This document shows, in pieces, positions 1-8,866 of a stretch of 64,000 nt of DNA (positions within the stretch are counted from its first letter, which is position 1; every line of letters starts with the position of its first letter). Origin of the DNA: Croceicoccus gelatinilyticus (GTDB lineage Bacteria; Pseudomonadota; Alphaproteobacteria; Sphingomonadales; Sphingomonadaceae); contig NZ_JAHCBF010000001.1 in the NCBI RefSeq assembly GCF_018398395.1, positions 124,001 through 188,000 of the forward strand, read 5' to 3'. The notes beneath the pieces are model-generated. The model had not been told where the DNA came from. It saw only the letters and a list, made by a program, of their open reading frames with translations, and ran no database searches. The translations under genes were made by a program, and so were the position numbers.

Positions 1-3000
1 TTCCATCTCGGCATAAGGTGCGATCGTCCAGCGGCTGTCTGTGACATAGTCATAGGCCAGGCGCGGGCTGAACGCGATTTCGCCTTGGTCGATGGCGTGC
101 TCGGGCACGAGGATACCCAGCGAATCGGTGTAGTCCTGAACGCTTTCGCGGATGTAGCGACCACCCACTTCGGGCCAGAGCGTGAACCCGCCGCCCAGCG
201 GTACATTGCCCAGTGCTGACCCACTGAGCAGGATGCGATCGGTCTTGAACGCATCTGTGAAGTCGCCATAGGGCGAGACAGTGTTGTCGGACTTCCCGAA
301 TGCGGCGCGGGCATCGACATAGAGCCCTTCGGACAGCCGCGCGGTGACATAGGGGCCAGCCATCCAGCCGTGGCCTTCTGCCTGCCCCGCGCCCAGCGAC
401 GCGTTATCGTGGTTGAAGTCATCGACCTGAACCAGCGCGCCAACAAGGATGCCGTCGGCCACCAGATAGTCGGCGCCAAGGTATCCGATGGCGAACCGTC
501 CGCTGTTGCGGCCCACGTTCACGTCGAGCAACGCGCCTTCTGCCCAGATGTCTAGCCCCGACAGCGCGCTGCCGTCCGAGCGCAACGATTTGCGGGCCAT
601 GGCAAGGCTGGTAGAAGCCGTGGTCGTGGCATGGCTGACGGCAATGCGTGCCGGCAGGCGCTGACTGCCCGGCACCGGCACGGGGCCGATCCGCGCCGAA
701 CCTGCCGACGGGTCGCGGCCCATGACGCGGGCGATGCGACGCTGGAGATCGGGCTGGTTAGCCAGCAGGAGGGCATTGCGACCTCCTACGAATTCGCCGA
801 TCGCCTGCTGCGCGGCGCTGCGCGAATGGCTCATCGTGACGGTGCAAACGAGGTCCTCGTTCGGAGAAAGCGCAAGCGCGATCGAGCGATCGGCGAGCGA
901 GATCGTGCTGTCGGTGTCGTTGCACGACAGTGCGGTCACGGCAAAGCCGTCATCGCGCAGGTCGTCGACGGTGAGCGTGTAGGCGCCCGATGCAACCTGC
1001 GAGGCGGAGACGACCGCACGACCGCCGCTCGTCGTCGCGCTGGTCGGCAGACCCGGCACGGTGCTGGTGTAGGACACCGTCGCATCGCCGCCCACGACGT
1101 TCTGGATGATCGTGATGCTGCCCTGCGATCGGACCGCGATCGTCACCTGATCGGCTGAGGACGTGGCCAGCCCGTCACTGACGACAAGTTCGAAGACGAT
1201 GTCCTCCGTCCCCGCGACTTCAGGCGCGGTAAAGGACGGACGCGCGGCTGTAGCATCGCTGAGCGTGACGGTGGGTCCCGAAACCTGCGTCCAGCTGTAG
1301 GTCAGCGCGTCGCCGTCCGGATCGCGTGAACCCGCGCCGTCAAGCGTGACCGTATCGCCGGTATCGAGCGGCCCCTGATCGGAACCGGCATCCGCGACCG
1401 GGGCGGTATTGGCGGCCAGGGTGAACGCCACGCGGTCGGTAGCGGTTGCCCCGTTGCCGTCATCGATCAGCAAATCGAATTCAAGCGTCTGGACCGCAGA
1501 GGTGCGGGCCGGGGCAACGAAGCTCGTCTGCAAAGCGGCGGCGTCGGCGATGGTGACTGCAGGGCCGGACACCTGCGTCCAGGTGGCCGACAGAGTATTG
1601 CCATCGGGATCACTTGATCCCGAGCCGTCGAGCGCGACGGTCGCACCCGGAACGATCGCGTCGTCAGTACCTGCATCGGCAAGAGGCGGCTGGTTCACAG
1701 GTGCAGCGGCGATCGTGACAGTAACGCGGTCGACATGCTGGGCCGTGCCGTCCGATACCGTGACGTCGAAGCTCATCGTCTGCTGAGCGTTCGTCGCTGC
1801 CGGGGCCGTGAACGTGGGCGTGGCGGTGTTCGCACCGCTCAGTGTCACGCTCGGTCCGCTGGCCTGCACCCAGCTGTAGGTGAGGGGATCGCCATCGGGG
1901 TCGCTCGACCCACTGGCGTCCAGCGTGACGTTTGCCGACCCGGTTACCGACTGGTCGGGACCGGCATCGGCAACAGGGGCCGTGTTCTGGTTGGCAAGAT
2001 AGGTGATACGCAGCTGCATCACGTCCTGCGCAGAAGTTGCGCCCAGCGCGTCCGTCACGACAAGGCCGAATTCGAGAATCTCGTACTGCGCCGAGCTGGG
2101 CGGAACGACGATAGTGGTCGACACGCCATAAGGGCTGTTGATCGTAACCGGCGGACCAGACAGCTGAGTCCACTGATAGGACAGCGGCGTGTTCCCGTCT
2201 GGATCGCGCGAATCGAGACCGGCGATCGTGGCAAGGTCTCCCGCATATCCGCTATAGTTCAGATCCAAGCCGGCATCGGCGATGGGAGCCTGGTTGCTGA
2301 GGGCGGCAACGTCGACCGAAACGGTGTCGACATGCTGCTGCGTTCCGTCGGATACGGTTAGCTCAAACGTCATCGTCTGTTGCGCGCTGGTGGCGGCAGG
2401 GGCGGTGAAGACCGGCGTCGCGGTGTTCGCGCCGCTCAGCGTCACGGACGGCCCCGAGGTCTGAACCCAGTTGTAGGTCAGCGGATCGCCTTCGGGGTCG
2501 CTCGATCCGCTGCCGTCGAGGCTGACGCTGGCGGAACCCGTGACCGACTGGTCCGGTCCTGCATCGGCGACGGGCGGCTGGTTGATGGCGGCAGCGGCGA
2601 CTTGCACGGCCACGCTGTCGACGTGCTGCTGCATGCCGTCGGACACGGTGAGGTCGAAGATCAGCGTCTGCTGGGTGGCGCTGGCAGTCGGGGCGGTGAA
2701 GCCCGGCGTTGCGGTGTTCGCGCCGCTCAGCGTGACGCCCGGCCCGAAGGTCTGGACCCAGCTGTAGGTCAGCGGATCGCCTTCGGGATCGCTCGATCCA
2801 CTGCCATCAAGGCTTACGCTGGTCGAACCGTTGACCGACTGGTCGGGCCCTGCATCGGCGACCGGCGCCCGGTTGATGACGGCGGCTGCGACGAGCACCG
2901 CCACGGTGTCGACATGCTGCTGCGTGCCATCGGATACGGTGAGTTCGAACGTTATCGTCTGCTGCGCGCTGGTGGCGGTAGGAGCGGTGAAGCTCGGCGT

Positions 3001-4203
3001 TGCGGTGTTGGCGCCGCTCAGCGTCACGGACGGACCCGAGGTCTGGACCCAGCTGTAGGTCAGCGGATCGCCTTCGGGATCGCTCGATCCGCTACCGTCA
3101 AGGCTGACGCTGGCGGAACCCGTGACCGACTGGTCCGGCCCTGCATCGGCAACGGGCGCCTGGTTGCTGGCAGCGACGATCACGCCCACGCTGTCGACGT
3201 GCTGGGCCGTGCCATCGGACACGGTCAGTTCGAAGATCAGCGTCTGCTGGGTGGTGGCAGATGGCGCGGTGAAGACCGGCGTTGCGGTGTTCGCACCGCT
3301 CAGCGTCACGCCCGGCCCCAATGTCTGCACCCAGCTATAGGTCAGCGGATCGCCGTCGGGATCGCTCGATCCAGTGCCGTCGAGGCTGACGCTGGTCGAA
3401 CCCGTGACCGACTGGTCGGGCCCTGCATCTGCAACCGGGGTCTGGTTGGGCGCAGGCTGCGCCACGATCTGCACCGTATCGCTGGACGATGCGCCATCGG
3501 GATCGGTGACCGTGACCTGGAAAGTATAGGTCGTGCCCGCAGCGACGACGACTTGCGCGCTTTGCTGGTTGGCGCCGGTGATCGTGATGGCCGGACCGCC
3601 GGTCTGGCTCCACACATAAGTCAGCGGATCGCCATCTGCGTCGGACGAGCCCGCGGCATCGAGAGTGACGGTCGTGCCGCCCGCAACGGTCTGGTCCGGC
3701 CCGGCATCGGCGACCGGTGCCTGGTTGGGCTGCGACACATAGCCATAGGCGACGGCGACCGACGCGCAATCGCCGCCGGCGGCATACATCTGCGCCCTGT
3801 CGGTCGCACGCGCGGCCAGCCGGCTTCCGAATGCGCCCATGGCGTTCAGTTCATAGATGGCGATTTCAGGCGCCACGTTGGGCAGGCCGCCCCGATACAC
3901 GGAAAAGGGGACGGTGCCCGAGATCGTCTGGACCGCGCCGACCGTCACGAAGTAATCCTCGCGCGTGGTGGCAAAAGTGCCGTTCTCGGTTCCGATCGAC
4001 ATGATGCGGTCAAGCCCGTTGCCGTCGTCCAGGGTGCCCGTGGCGTTGAACTGGAAGCCCACGGTGCAGTACCCGCCGCCCGGCGTATAGGTGAAATTGG
4101 TCGGCGCTGAAGATGTCGCGGCCTGCGCCTGGCTTGCGATGGCAAGACCCGAAACACCGCCCAAAACCAAGGCGCGCCGGAGAGTACTGGTAATTCGTGA
4201 CAT
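1..4203 (-). CDS. Autotransporter with PKD/Ig-like repeat passenger (C-terminus off left edge)
   Basis: Open minus-strand frame of at least 1401 codons; the stop lies beyond position 1. The start at 4203 has an AGGGGC ribosome-binding site, and the first ~27 residues form a signal peptide ending AQA. A ~150-residue N-terminal domain is followed by nine tandem Ig/PKD-like (K319L-type) domains of about 94-103 residues. Each opens with a PVADAGPDQ-like linker and carries SSDPDGDPLTY(S/N)W. Linkers sit near 3704, 3424, 3142, 2851, 2560, 2271, 1962, 1671 and 1388. After ~1130 comes a region with AAQQAIGEFV and ANQPDLQRRIARV, then aromatic/Gly-rich alternating strands (WMAGPYVTARLSEGLYVDARA), typical of an autotransporter beta-barrel. 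Probable role (family knowledge): type V secreted surface adhesin. Many overlapping plus-strand frames in this stretch are repeat shadows. Confidence 0.9.
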   Translation of the reverse strand, partial: MSRITSTLRRALVLGGVSGLAIASQAQAATSSAPTNFTYTPGGGYCTVGFQFNATGTLDDGNGLDRIMSIGTENGTFATTREDYFVTVGAVQTISGTVPFSVYRGGLPNVAPEIAIYELNAMGAFGSRLAARATDRAQMYAAGGDCASVAVAYGYVSQPNQAPVADAGPDQTVAGGTTVTLDAAGSSDADGDPLTYVWSQTGGPAITITGANQQSAQVVVAAGTTYTFQVTVTDPDGASSSDTVQIVAQPAPNQTPVADAGPDQSVTGSTSVSLDGTGSSDPDGDPLTYSWVQTLGPGVTLSGANTATPVFTAPSATTQQTLIFELTVSDGTAQHVDSVGVIVAASNQAPVADAGPDQSVTGSASVSLDGSGSSDPEGDPLTYSWVQTSGPSVTLSGANTATPSFTAPTATSAQQTITFELTVSDGTQQHVDTVAVLVAAAVINRAPVADAGPDQSVNGSTSVSLDGSGSSDPEGDPLTYSWVQTFGPGVTLSGANTATPGFTAPTASATQQTLIFDLTVSDGMQQHVDSVAVQVAAAAINQPPVADAGPDQSVTGSASVSLDGSGSSDPEGDPLTYNWVQTSGPSVTLSGANTATPVFTAPAATSAQQTMTFELTVSDGTQQHVDTVSVDVAALSNQAPIADAGLDLNYSGYAGDLATIAGLDSRDPDGNTPLSYQWTQLSGPPVTINSPYGVSTTIVVPPSSAQYEILEFGLVVTDALGATSAQDVMQLRITYLANQNTAPVADAGPDQSVTGSANVTLDASGSSDPDGDPLTYSWVQASGPSVTLSGANTATPTFTAPAATNAQQTMSFDVTVSDGTAQHVDRVTVTIAAAPVNQPPLADAGTDDAIVPGATVALDGSGSSDPDGNTLSATWTQVSGPAVTIADAAALQTSFVAPARTSAVQTLEFDLLIDDGNGATATDRVAFTLAANTAPVADAGSDQGPLDTGDTVTLDGAGSRDPDGDALTYSWTQVSGPTVTLSDATAARPSFTAPEVAGTEDIVFELVVSDGLATSSADQVTIAVRSQGSITIIQNVVGGDATVSYTSTVPGLPTSATTSGGRAVVSASQVASGAYTLTVDDLRDDGFAVTALSCNDTDSTISLADRSIALALSPNEDLVCTVTMSHSRSAAQQAIGEFVGGRNALLLANQPDLQRRIARVMGRDPSAGSARIGPVPVPGSQRLPARIAVSHATTTASTSLAMARKSLRSDGSALSGLDIWAEGALLDVNVGRNSGRFAIGYLGADYLVADGILVGALVQVDDFNHDNASLGAGQAEGHGWMAGPYVTARLSEGLYVDARAAFGKSDNTVSPYGDFTDAFKTDRILLSGSALGNVPLGGGFTLWPEVGGRYIRESVQDYTDSLGILVPEHAIDQGEIAFSPRLAYDYVTDSRWTIAPYAEME

Positions 4204-4328
4204 GAAAATTGCCCCTGTAAGATTCGATCCGGCAGGGGCTATGGAAACTCGGTGGCGGGATCAGAATGTCCCATATGGACTATCCGGGCGGTGAAGGTGC
4301 TTTTCCCGGATTTCAATCGCTTGCGCGC

Positions 4329-6080
4329 CTATCCGTCGAACAGCGCGGCCAGTTCGGCAAAGACGAGCTGGGGGGCCTGGAACATGCTGAAGGCGCCAAG
4401 CCCCTTGACCGGGCCGACCGGGGTGATCCCATAGCGTTCGCAAAACGCCAGTTGCGAGGCGGGTTTGTGGACCGCGTCGAATTCGGGGACGATGATGCGG
4501 GTCGGCACCTCGCTTTCCGAGAGCCAGTCGCTCCAGTCCAGCAATTGCACCAGGAGCGCATGCGCCATCGCCCGCTGCGCCTTGTCCGGGCGGTTGAGAA
4601 AGGCCTTGCGCATCACTGCCCTGACGTCAGGACGGTGCAGGGTGGCAAGGTCGAGCGGGCTGTCCTTGAACAGGCGGTCGTAATAGCGAAAAGCCTCGCC
4701 CCGCATCGCCAGTCGGACGACCGCGCGCACCAGCATGTCTACCGTGCGCGGCGAACTACGCGCGAGCACCAGCGGCGCGCGCCAGAACGGGTTCACGTCG
4801 TCCTCGTCGGCGATGTCCTGCAAGGGGATGAGTAGAGCAAAGCCGACGCACCCCACGAAGCGGTGCGGCAGAAGCTTGGCTGCGGCAAAGCCATAGGCGC
4901 ACGACACACTGCACGCGAGCAGCGCGCACTGGTCGATCTGCACGGCATCGCAGAACGCATCGAGCTTTGCGGCAAATTCCTCTATCGTTGAGCGCGTGTC
5001 GCTGGGGGGCACCACTTCGGAAAAATAGGGCATCCAGGGCGCAAAGAGTTCCAGCCCAGCCGCGTGCGCGCGCTGCTGCACGAGCGAGGGCAGGTAGGGC
5101 CCCTCGATCGCGCCGTGCAGCCACAGAACAGGACGACCGCCCGCCTTGCCATAACGCTCGAACCGCAGGTGCGAACCATCGGGCAGCCGCACTTCCTGGC
5201 CAAAGGCGGAATGATCCTCCCTCGGAATCGAAATCTGCTGCAACGACAACGATTTGACGAAGCCTGCGTAAAGCGAGACGAGTTCGCTTTGCGAGTTGAT
5301 ACCCAGCTTGCGAAACACCGCCTTGATCTGGTTGCGCGCAGTTCCGATCGAGCGGTTACGTTCCTGCGCATAGTCGGCAAGCGTTCGCCCTCTGACGATG
5401 AAGCCGGTAAGTGTCGCCTCGGTCTCGCTCAGCCCCGTGACTTCGGCAAACCGCGCGGCCTGCGTTTCTTCCCATTCCAGCCCAACGCGAAAGAACTGCA
5501 GCTCGCGGCCTTGCTCGGTGCCGACCAGCCGCGCCATCGCCATGAAGCCGCTGTGATCGTCTTCGGATGAGAAGAGCCGGAAATACTCGATCTCGCCGAT
5601 CGCGCTCTCGTTGATCGTGGCGCGAACCGTGCGCTGCGACTTGACCTGTCCGCCGAAAAGCCACGCCGGAGCGATCCTGCCCGGTGCCACGTCCGGTCCG
5701 GCCCAGGCGTAGTCGGCGCCTTCCTGCACGCGCAGCCCCTTGTCGAGCGACAGGATGGGCAAGGTCGAGGACCGCTCGGTGGTCGCCGGTTCACCTGACA
5801 GCGCCATCTGCGAAAAGTCGGCGTCGGGCCCGAGATGAACTGCATCGAACAGTTCGCCGATCTGGCCAAGGTGGCGGTTTACGATGGCTAGCGCATCCTC
5901 AGAGCGCTGCTGCGCGCGTTCCAGCCGCAGTTGCAGGTCGAACAGCTTTTCCGGCTCGGCAACGACCGCATAGGCGTCCTTGATCAACTGGTTGGCGGCT
6001 ATGGATTGTTCGTACACGAGAGAAACGGAACCTTGGTTGGCATGGCTGTGTGTGCCGTGGGCAAGGGTCTGCGCCCCCAC
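4329..6080 (-). CDS. LuxR-type HTH regulator fused to an alpha/beta hydrolase domain
   Basis: 583 residues from a GTG start at 6080; a later start is possible because the ribosome-binding signal is weak. Residues 1-210 form a sensor-like N-terminal region (with LFDLQLRLERAQQRS). Residues ~215-272 are a LuxR-family helix-turn-helix: the LSETEATLTGFIVRG scaffold, then GTARNQIKAVFRKLGINSQSELV. Residues ~310-583 are an alpha/beta hydrolase fold with PVLWLHGAIEG (oxyanion strand) and a nucleophile elbow ACSVS around Ser391, instead of the usual GxSxG. Predicted cytoplasmic transcription factor whose C-terminal domain may bind or hydrolyse a ligand. The gene lies 125 bases upstream of the autotransporter on the same strand, so it could regulate or be co-transcribed with it (inference). 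Substrate unknown. Confidence 0.82.
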   Translation of the reverse strand: MGAQTLAHGTHSHANQGSVSLVYEQSIAANQLIKDAYAVVAEPEKLFDLQLRLERAQQRSEDALAIVNRHLGQIGELFDAVHLGPDADFSQMALSGEPATTERSSTLPILSLDKGLRVQEGADYAWAGPDVAPGRIAPAWLFGGQVKSQRTVRATINESAIGEIEYFRLFSSEDDHSGFMAMARLVGTEQGRELQFFRVGLEWEETQAARFAEVTGLSETEATLTGFIVRGRTLADYAQERNRSIGTARNQIKAVFRKLGINSQSELVSLYAGFVKSLSLQQISIPREDHSAFGQEVRLPDGSHLRFERYGKAGGRPVLWLHGAIEGPYLPSLVQQRAHAAGLELFAPWMPYFSEVVPPSDTRSTIEEFAAKLDAFCDAVQIDQCALLACSVSCAYGFAAAKLLPHRFVGCVGFALLIPLQDIADEDDVNPFWRAPLVLARSSPRTVDMLVRAVVRLAMRGEAFRYYDRLFKDSPLDLATLHRPDVRAVMRKAFLNRPDKAQRAMAHALLVQLLDWSDWLSESEVPTRIIVPEFDAVHKPASQLAFCERYGITPVGPVKGLGAFSMFQAPQLVFAELAALFDG

Positions 6081-6264
6081 GTCGCCGACCGTCTTTGCTC
6101 CCTTTAGGATTTCAGGCGCGTAAACGGAAGCTTCGTCAAATTCGAGATTTTTGCTTTGATCTCAACTGCATTCATGCCCGTCGCCAAGGTCGTAGCCGGC
6201 TCCTCATCAGAAAAGCTCCGTCAGGGTTCATTCCCCTTGTTGCAGCCAGCCACACCCGTAAGTC

Positions 6265-7563
6265 TTACAGGCTGCGCTCCAGTTCATCGCGGAAACGCGG
6301 GTGGGCGAGCGCGATCATCGCCTCTGCTCGTTCGTTGAGAGACTTGCCGCGCAAATTGGCGGCGCCGAATTCGGTAACGATCCATTCGACGTCGTTGCGC
6401 GGCGTGGTGACCGGGCCTTCCAGCTTCGGAACGATCCGGCTGACCGTGCCGCCTTTAGCCGTGGCGCGGCAGGCGATGATCGACTTGCCGCCGCGCGACG
6501 CCGTCGCGCCGCGTACGAAATCAAGCTGACCGCCGGAACCCGAATACTGGTGCCCCATCATGTGTTCGGAATTGCATGCGCCTGACAAATCGATCTGCAG
6601 CGTCGCATTCACAGAGACGACATTGTCGTTCTTTGCGATGTGGCGCGGGTCGTTCACGATGTCGACCGGCAGGGAGTAGATGGCCTGATTGTCGCCCAGC
6701 CATTCGTAGAAGGCCCTGTCTCCCAAGGCGAAGGTGAAAACGCTGCGGCCCGGGAAGGTCGCCTTCAGCCTGTTCGTAACCGCCCCGTGCTGCATCAGTT
6801 CGGCCAGCGCCGGTGTCATCAGCTCTGTGTGAATGCCAAGATCACGGCGCGTCTTCAGGCGGGCGCAGACCGCGCTGGGCAGATTGCCGATACCCATCTG
6901 GAGGCAGGCGCCATCATCGATCATGCCGGCCACGATATCTGCGATCGCCTCGTCCTCTGCGCTGGCGGCATGGCCTTCGATCTCAAGAAGCGGAGAGCGA
7001 TGCTCAACGATGGCATCGACTTCCGAAACATGGAGCGGCCCTTCGCCGAACACGCGGGGCATCAAGGGATTCACCTCGACGATCAGCTTCTTCGCCGCGC
7101 GCGCCGCCACGGATGTGTAATCGTTGGCCGCGCCAAATGTGAAGTAGCCGTGCTTCCCCATGGGTGAGACCATCGTGACGCAGGCGTCGAGATCCCCATC
7201 TTCGCGCAAGAGGCGAGGGGAGGCGCTGAATGCGGTGGGCACGAATTCGATCATCTGGGTGCACCGGTCCGGCTCGGCCCGGATCAGGGCGCGCTCAACC
7301 CCGCTCAGAAACATGCAGTGCGGCCTGACGCGGTCCAGCAGTTCGCGGCGCAGGACGGTGCTGGCCGCGTGGCTCATCGAATGAAAATACCAGAGGCGCA
7401 GCGCATCGAGATCGCCTGCTTCCACCCGGCGCGCCATCGCGGCGAGGATCGCGGGAGGTTCGGCGACGGCCATGCCCATCGCCACGTCGCTGTCGGATCT
7501 CAGCATCGCGGCGGCCTCGTCCGCGCTCGTCAGCTTGGTACGGTAAATGGCATCGACGTCCAT
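6265..7563 (-). CDS. Acetyl-CoA hydrolase/transferase family (4-hydroxybutyrate-type CoA-transferase)
   Basis: 432 residues, the usual length of the Cat1/AbfT-like CoA-transferase family. Seen: the N-terminal half with LWYFHSMSHA, then QMGIGNLPSAV, the probable catalytic-Glu segment GIHTELMTPA, and the C-terminal GSGGQLDFVRGA motif of the class. Members move CoA between acetyl- or succinyl-CoA and short carboxylates through a glutamyl-CoA thioester; some act as acetyl-CoA hydrolases. The gene stands alone, with no butyrate or GABA pathway genes next to it, so the acceptor acid cannot be named. Start ATG at 7563. The family is secure, the exact substrate is not. Confidence 0.85.
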   Translation of the reverse strand: MDVDAIYRTKLTSADEAAAMLRSDSDVAMGMAVAEPPAILAAMARRVEAGDLDALRLWYFHSMSHAASTVLRRELLDRVRPHCMFLSGVERALIRAEPDRCTQMIEFVPTAFSASPRLLREDGDLDACVTMVSPMGKHGYFTFGAANDYTSVAARAAKKLIVEVNPLMPRVFGEGPLHVSEVDAIVEHRSPLLEIEGHAASAEDEAIADIVAGMIDDGACLQMGIGNLPSAVCARLKTRRDLGIHTELMTPALAELMQHGAVTNRLKATFPGRSVFTFALGDRAFYEWLGDNQAIYSLPVDIVNDPRHIAKNDNVVSVNATLQIDLSGACNSEHMMGHQYSGSGGQLDFVRGATASRGGKSIIACRATAKGGTVSRIVPKLEGPVTTPRNDVEWIVTEFGAANLRGKSLNERAEAMIALAHPRFRDELERSL

Positions 7564-7745
7564 GATACAGCCTCGTCAAACGGCGCATATCTGCCGCTTC
7601 TGCTGCCAAGATGGTGGCCCGTGCGCCCGTCGGCAACCGCTTAGACGGTAAGCATATTCGTAAAGCCGGTGGTTACCGCTTCTTGCGAGGTTTTCGCCCG
7701 TTCAAAGAATTTCACGCCGCCTCGACCGGTTGAAGGAGCAATACT

Positions 7746-8597
7746 GTGACCATCGTTTCAAAGGGGCCCAAGGCCCTCCTCCTCGTCGCCATGCTCGGCG
7801 CAACGACCAGCCTTTCGGCGCAGGAAATCCAGCCTGAAGGCGATGTCCTGACTGTCATGGGCAACCGCGCCGTCGAAGGGCCCGAGATCGAAGGCATCAT
7901 TTCCGCCCGAAGCGGCGACAAGGTGCAGGTGACGACGGCCGAAGGCATGCGCGCCGTCGTGTCGATCGACGATCGTACCGAAATTCGCGGGAAGGGCGGT
8001 TTCCTTGGCATGAGCAGCAAGGAAAAGGGCGCGTCCTCGCTCTTCAACGGGCTGCCGGTGACGATCAAGACGCTGCGCTATGAAAACGGCCTGTTCGCGG
8101 AGGAAATCCGTTTCAAGAACAATGACCTGAAAACTGCCGCGATGATCCATAACGGCACTGATCAGCGTTTCCTGAAGCAAGCTGCCGCGACAGAGGCGCT
8201 GCGCAGCCGCATGGGCGACATCGACAAGTACAACGTGAAAGACACGACGAACGTGTATTTCGATTCGGGCAAATACAAGCTGTCTGCCGATGCCGAACGT
8301 GACCTCTGCGCCGCTGCCAGCAAGGCCGATGCGATGGACAACGCCCTGCTGCTGGTCGTCGGCTACACCGATTCCACGGGCAGCTACGAAGTGAACCAGG
8401 CGCTCAGTGAAAAGCGCGCTGCACGCGTCGTAAACTACCTCCAGCAGGCCTGCGGCTGGAAGCCGTACCGCATGCTGACGCCGACGGGCATGGCCGAATC
8501 AGACCCGGCAGCCGACAACGAGACCGAAGCCGGCAAGGCGCAGAACCGCCGCGTTGCCGTCAACATCCTGGTCAGCAAGGGGCTGGACGGCATTTAA
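7746..8597 (+). CDS. OmpA-family outer-membrane/peptidoglycan-binding protein
   Basis: 283 residues starting at GTG 7746 with a clear AAGGAG site. Residues 1-25 form a signal peptide ending LSA|QEI. The middle is a small beta domain of unknown type that contains a repeated 'EG..V..S' strand pattern and IRGKGGFLGM. Residues ~165-278 form a C-terminal OmpA domain: NVYFDSGKYKLS, VVGYTDSTGSYEVN, LSEKRAARVVNYL and NRRVAVNILV, which include the Asp/Arg pair that binds diaminopimelate. Predicted periplasmic or outer-membrane anchor to peptidoglycan. There is no transmembrane barrel N-terminal part, so it is an OmpA-like rather than a true OmpA porin. Confidence 0.88.
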   Translation: MTIVSKGPKALLLVAMLGATTSLSAQEIQPEGDVLTVMGNRAVEGPEIEGIISARSGDKVQVTTAEGMRAVVSIDDRTEIRGKGGFLGMSSKEKGASSLFNGLPVTIKTLRYENGLFAEEIRFKNNDLKTAAMIHNGTDQRFLKQAAATEALRSRMGDIDKYNVKDTTNVYFDSGKYKLSADAERDLCAAASKADAMDNALLLVVGYTDSTGSYEVNQALSEKRAARVVNYLQQACGWKPYRMLTPTGMAESDPAADNETEAGKAQNRRVAVNILVSKGLDGI

Positions 8598-8624
8598 GGC
8601 CGGTGCAGATCTGCAAGATCAGGG

Positions 8625-8704
<80 letters not shown>

Positions 8705-8743
8705 ACCCTTGGTGCTGCTTCCTGACGGAAGCGGCGAAAACGG

Positions 8744-8816
8744 TGGGCCCGGCAGGATTCGAACCCGCGACCTAGCCGTTATGAGCGGCCAGCTCTAACC
8801 GCTGAGCTACAGGCCC
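8744..8816 (-). tRNA. tRNA with CAU anticodon, probably Ile2 (lysidine type)
   Basis: Minus-strand cloverleaf: acceptor GGGCCTG pairs with CGGGCCC (one G-U pair), the D-arm contains TAGCTCAGCGGTTAGAGC, the anticodon stem/loop contains CTCATAA, and the T-arm holds GGTTCGAATCC. Anticodon CAT fits elongator Met or Ile2. The GGGCC acceptor and the short D-loop resemble alphaproteobacterial Ile2 more than their GGCGGGG-type elongator Met. The base triplet after the discriminator is CCG, so the CCA tail is not encoded here, unlike the neighbouring tRNA-Pro. Confidence 0.88.
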
Positions 8817-8866
8817 GTGGCGGACGCGACTAGCGGGGGTCGAGTGGCTTGGCAAGCGCGCTTGCG

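Noticed and set aside
1140-3715. Periodic repeats as a possible CRISPR or tandem non-coding array
   Set aside because: Period is ~280-309 bases, in frame, and encodes Ig/PKD domains.
2380-4110. Long plus-strand open frame (576 codons) and others across 370-4300
   Set aside because: They are antisense to the autotransporter repeats and themselves repeat at the same period; no signal, motif or ribosome-binding site.
4282-4311. Inverted repeat ATCCGGG...CCCGGAT between the LuxR-hydrolase and autotransporter genes
   Set aside because: Seven-base arms with a long loop and no T-tract; could be chance, so not listed as a terminator.
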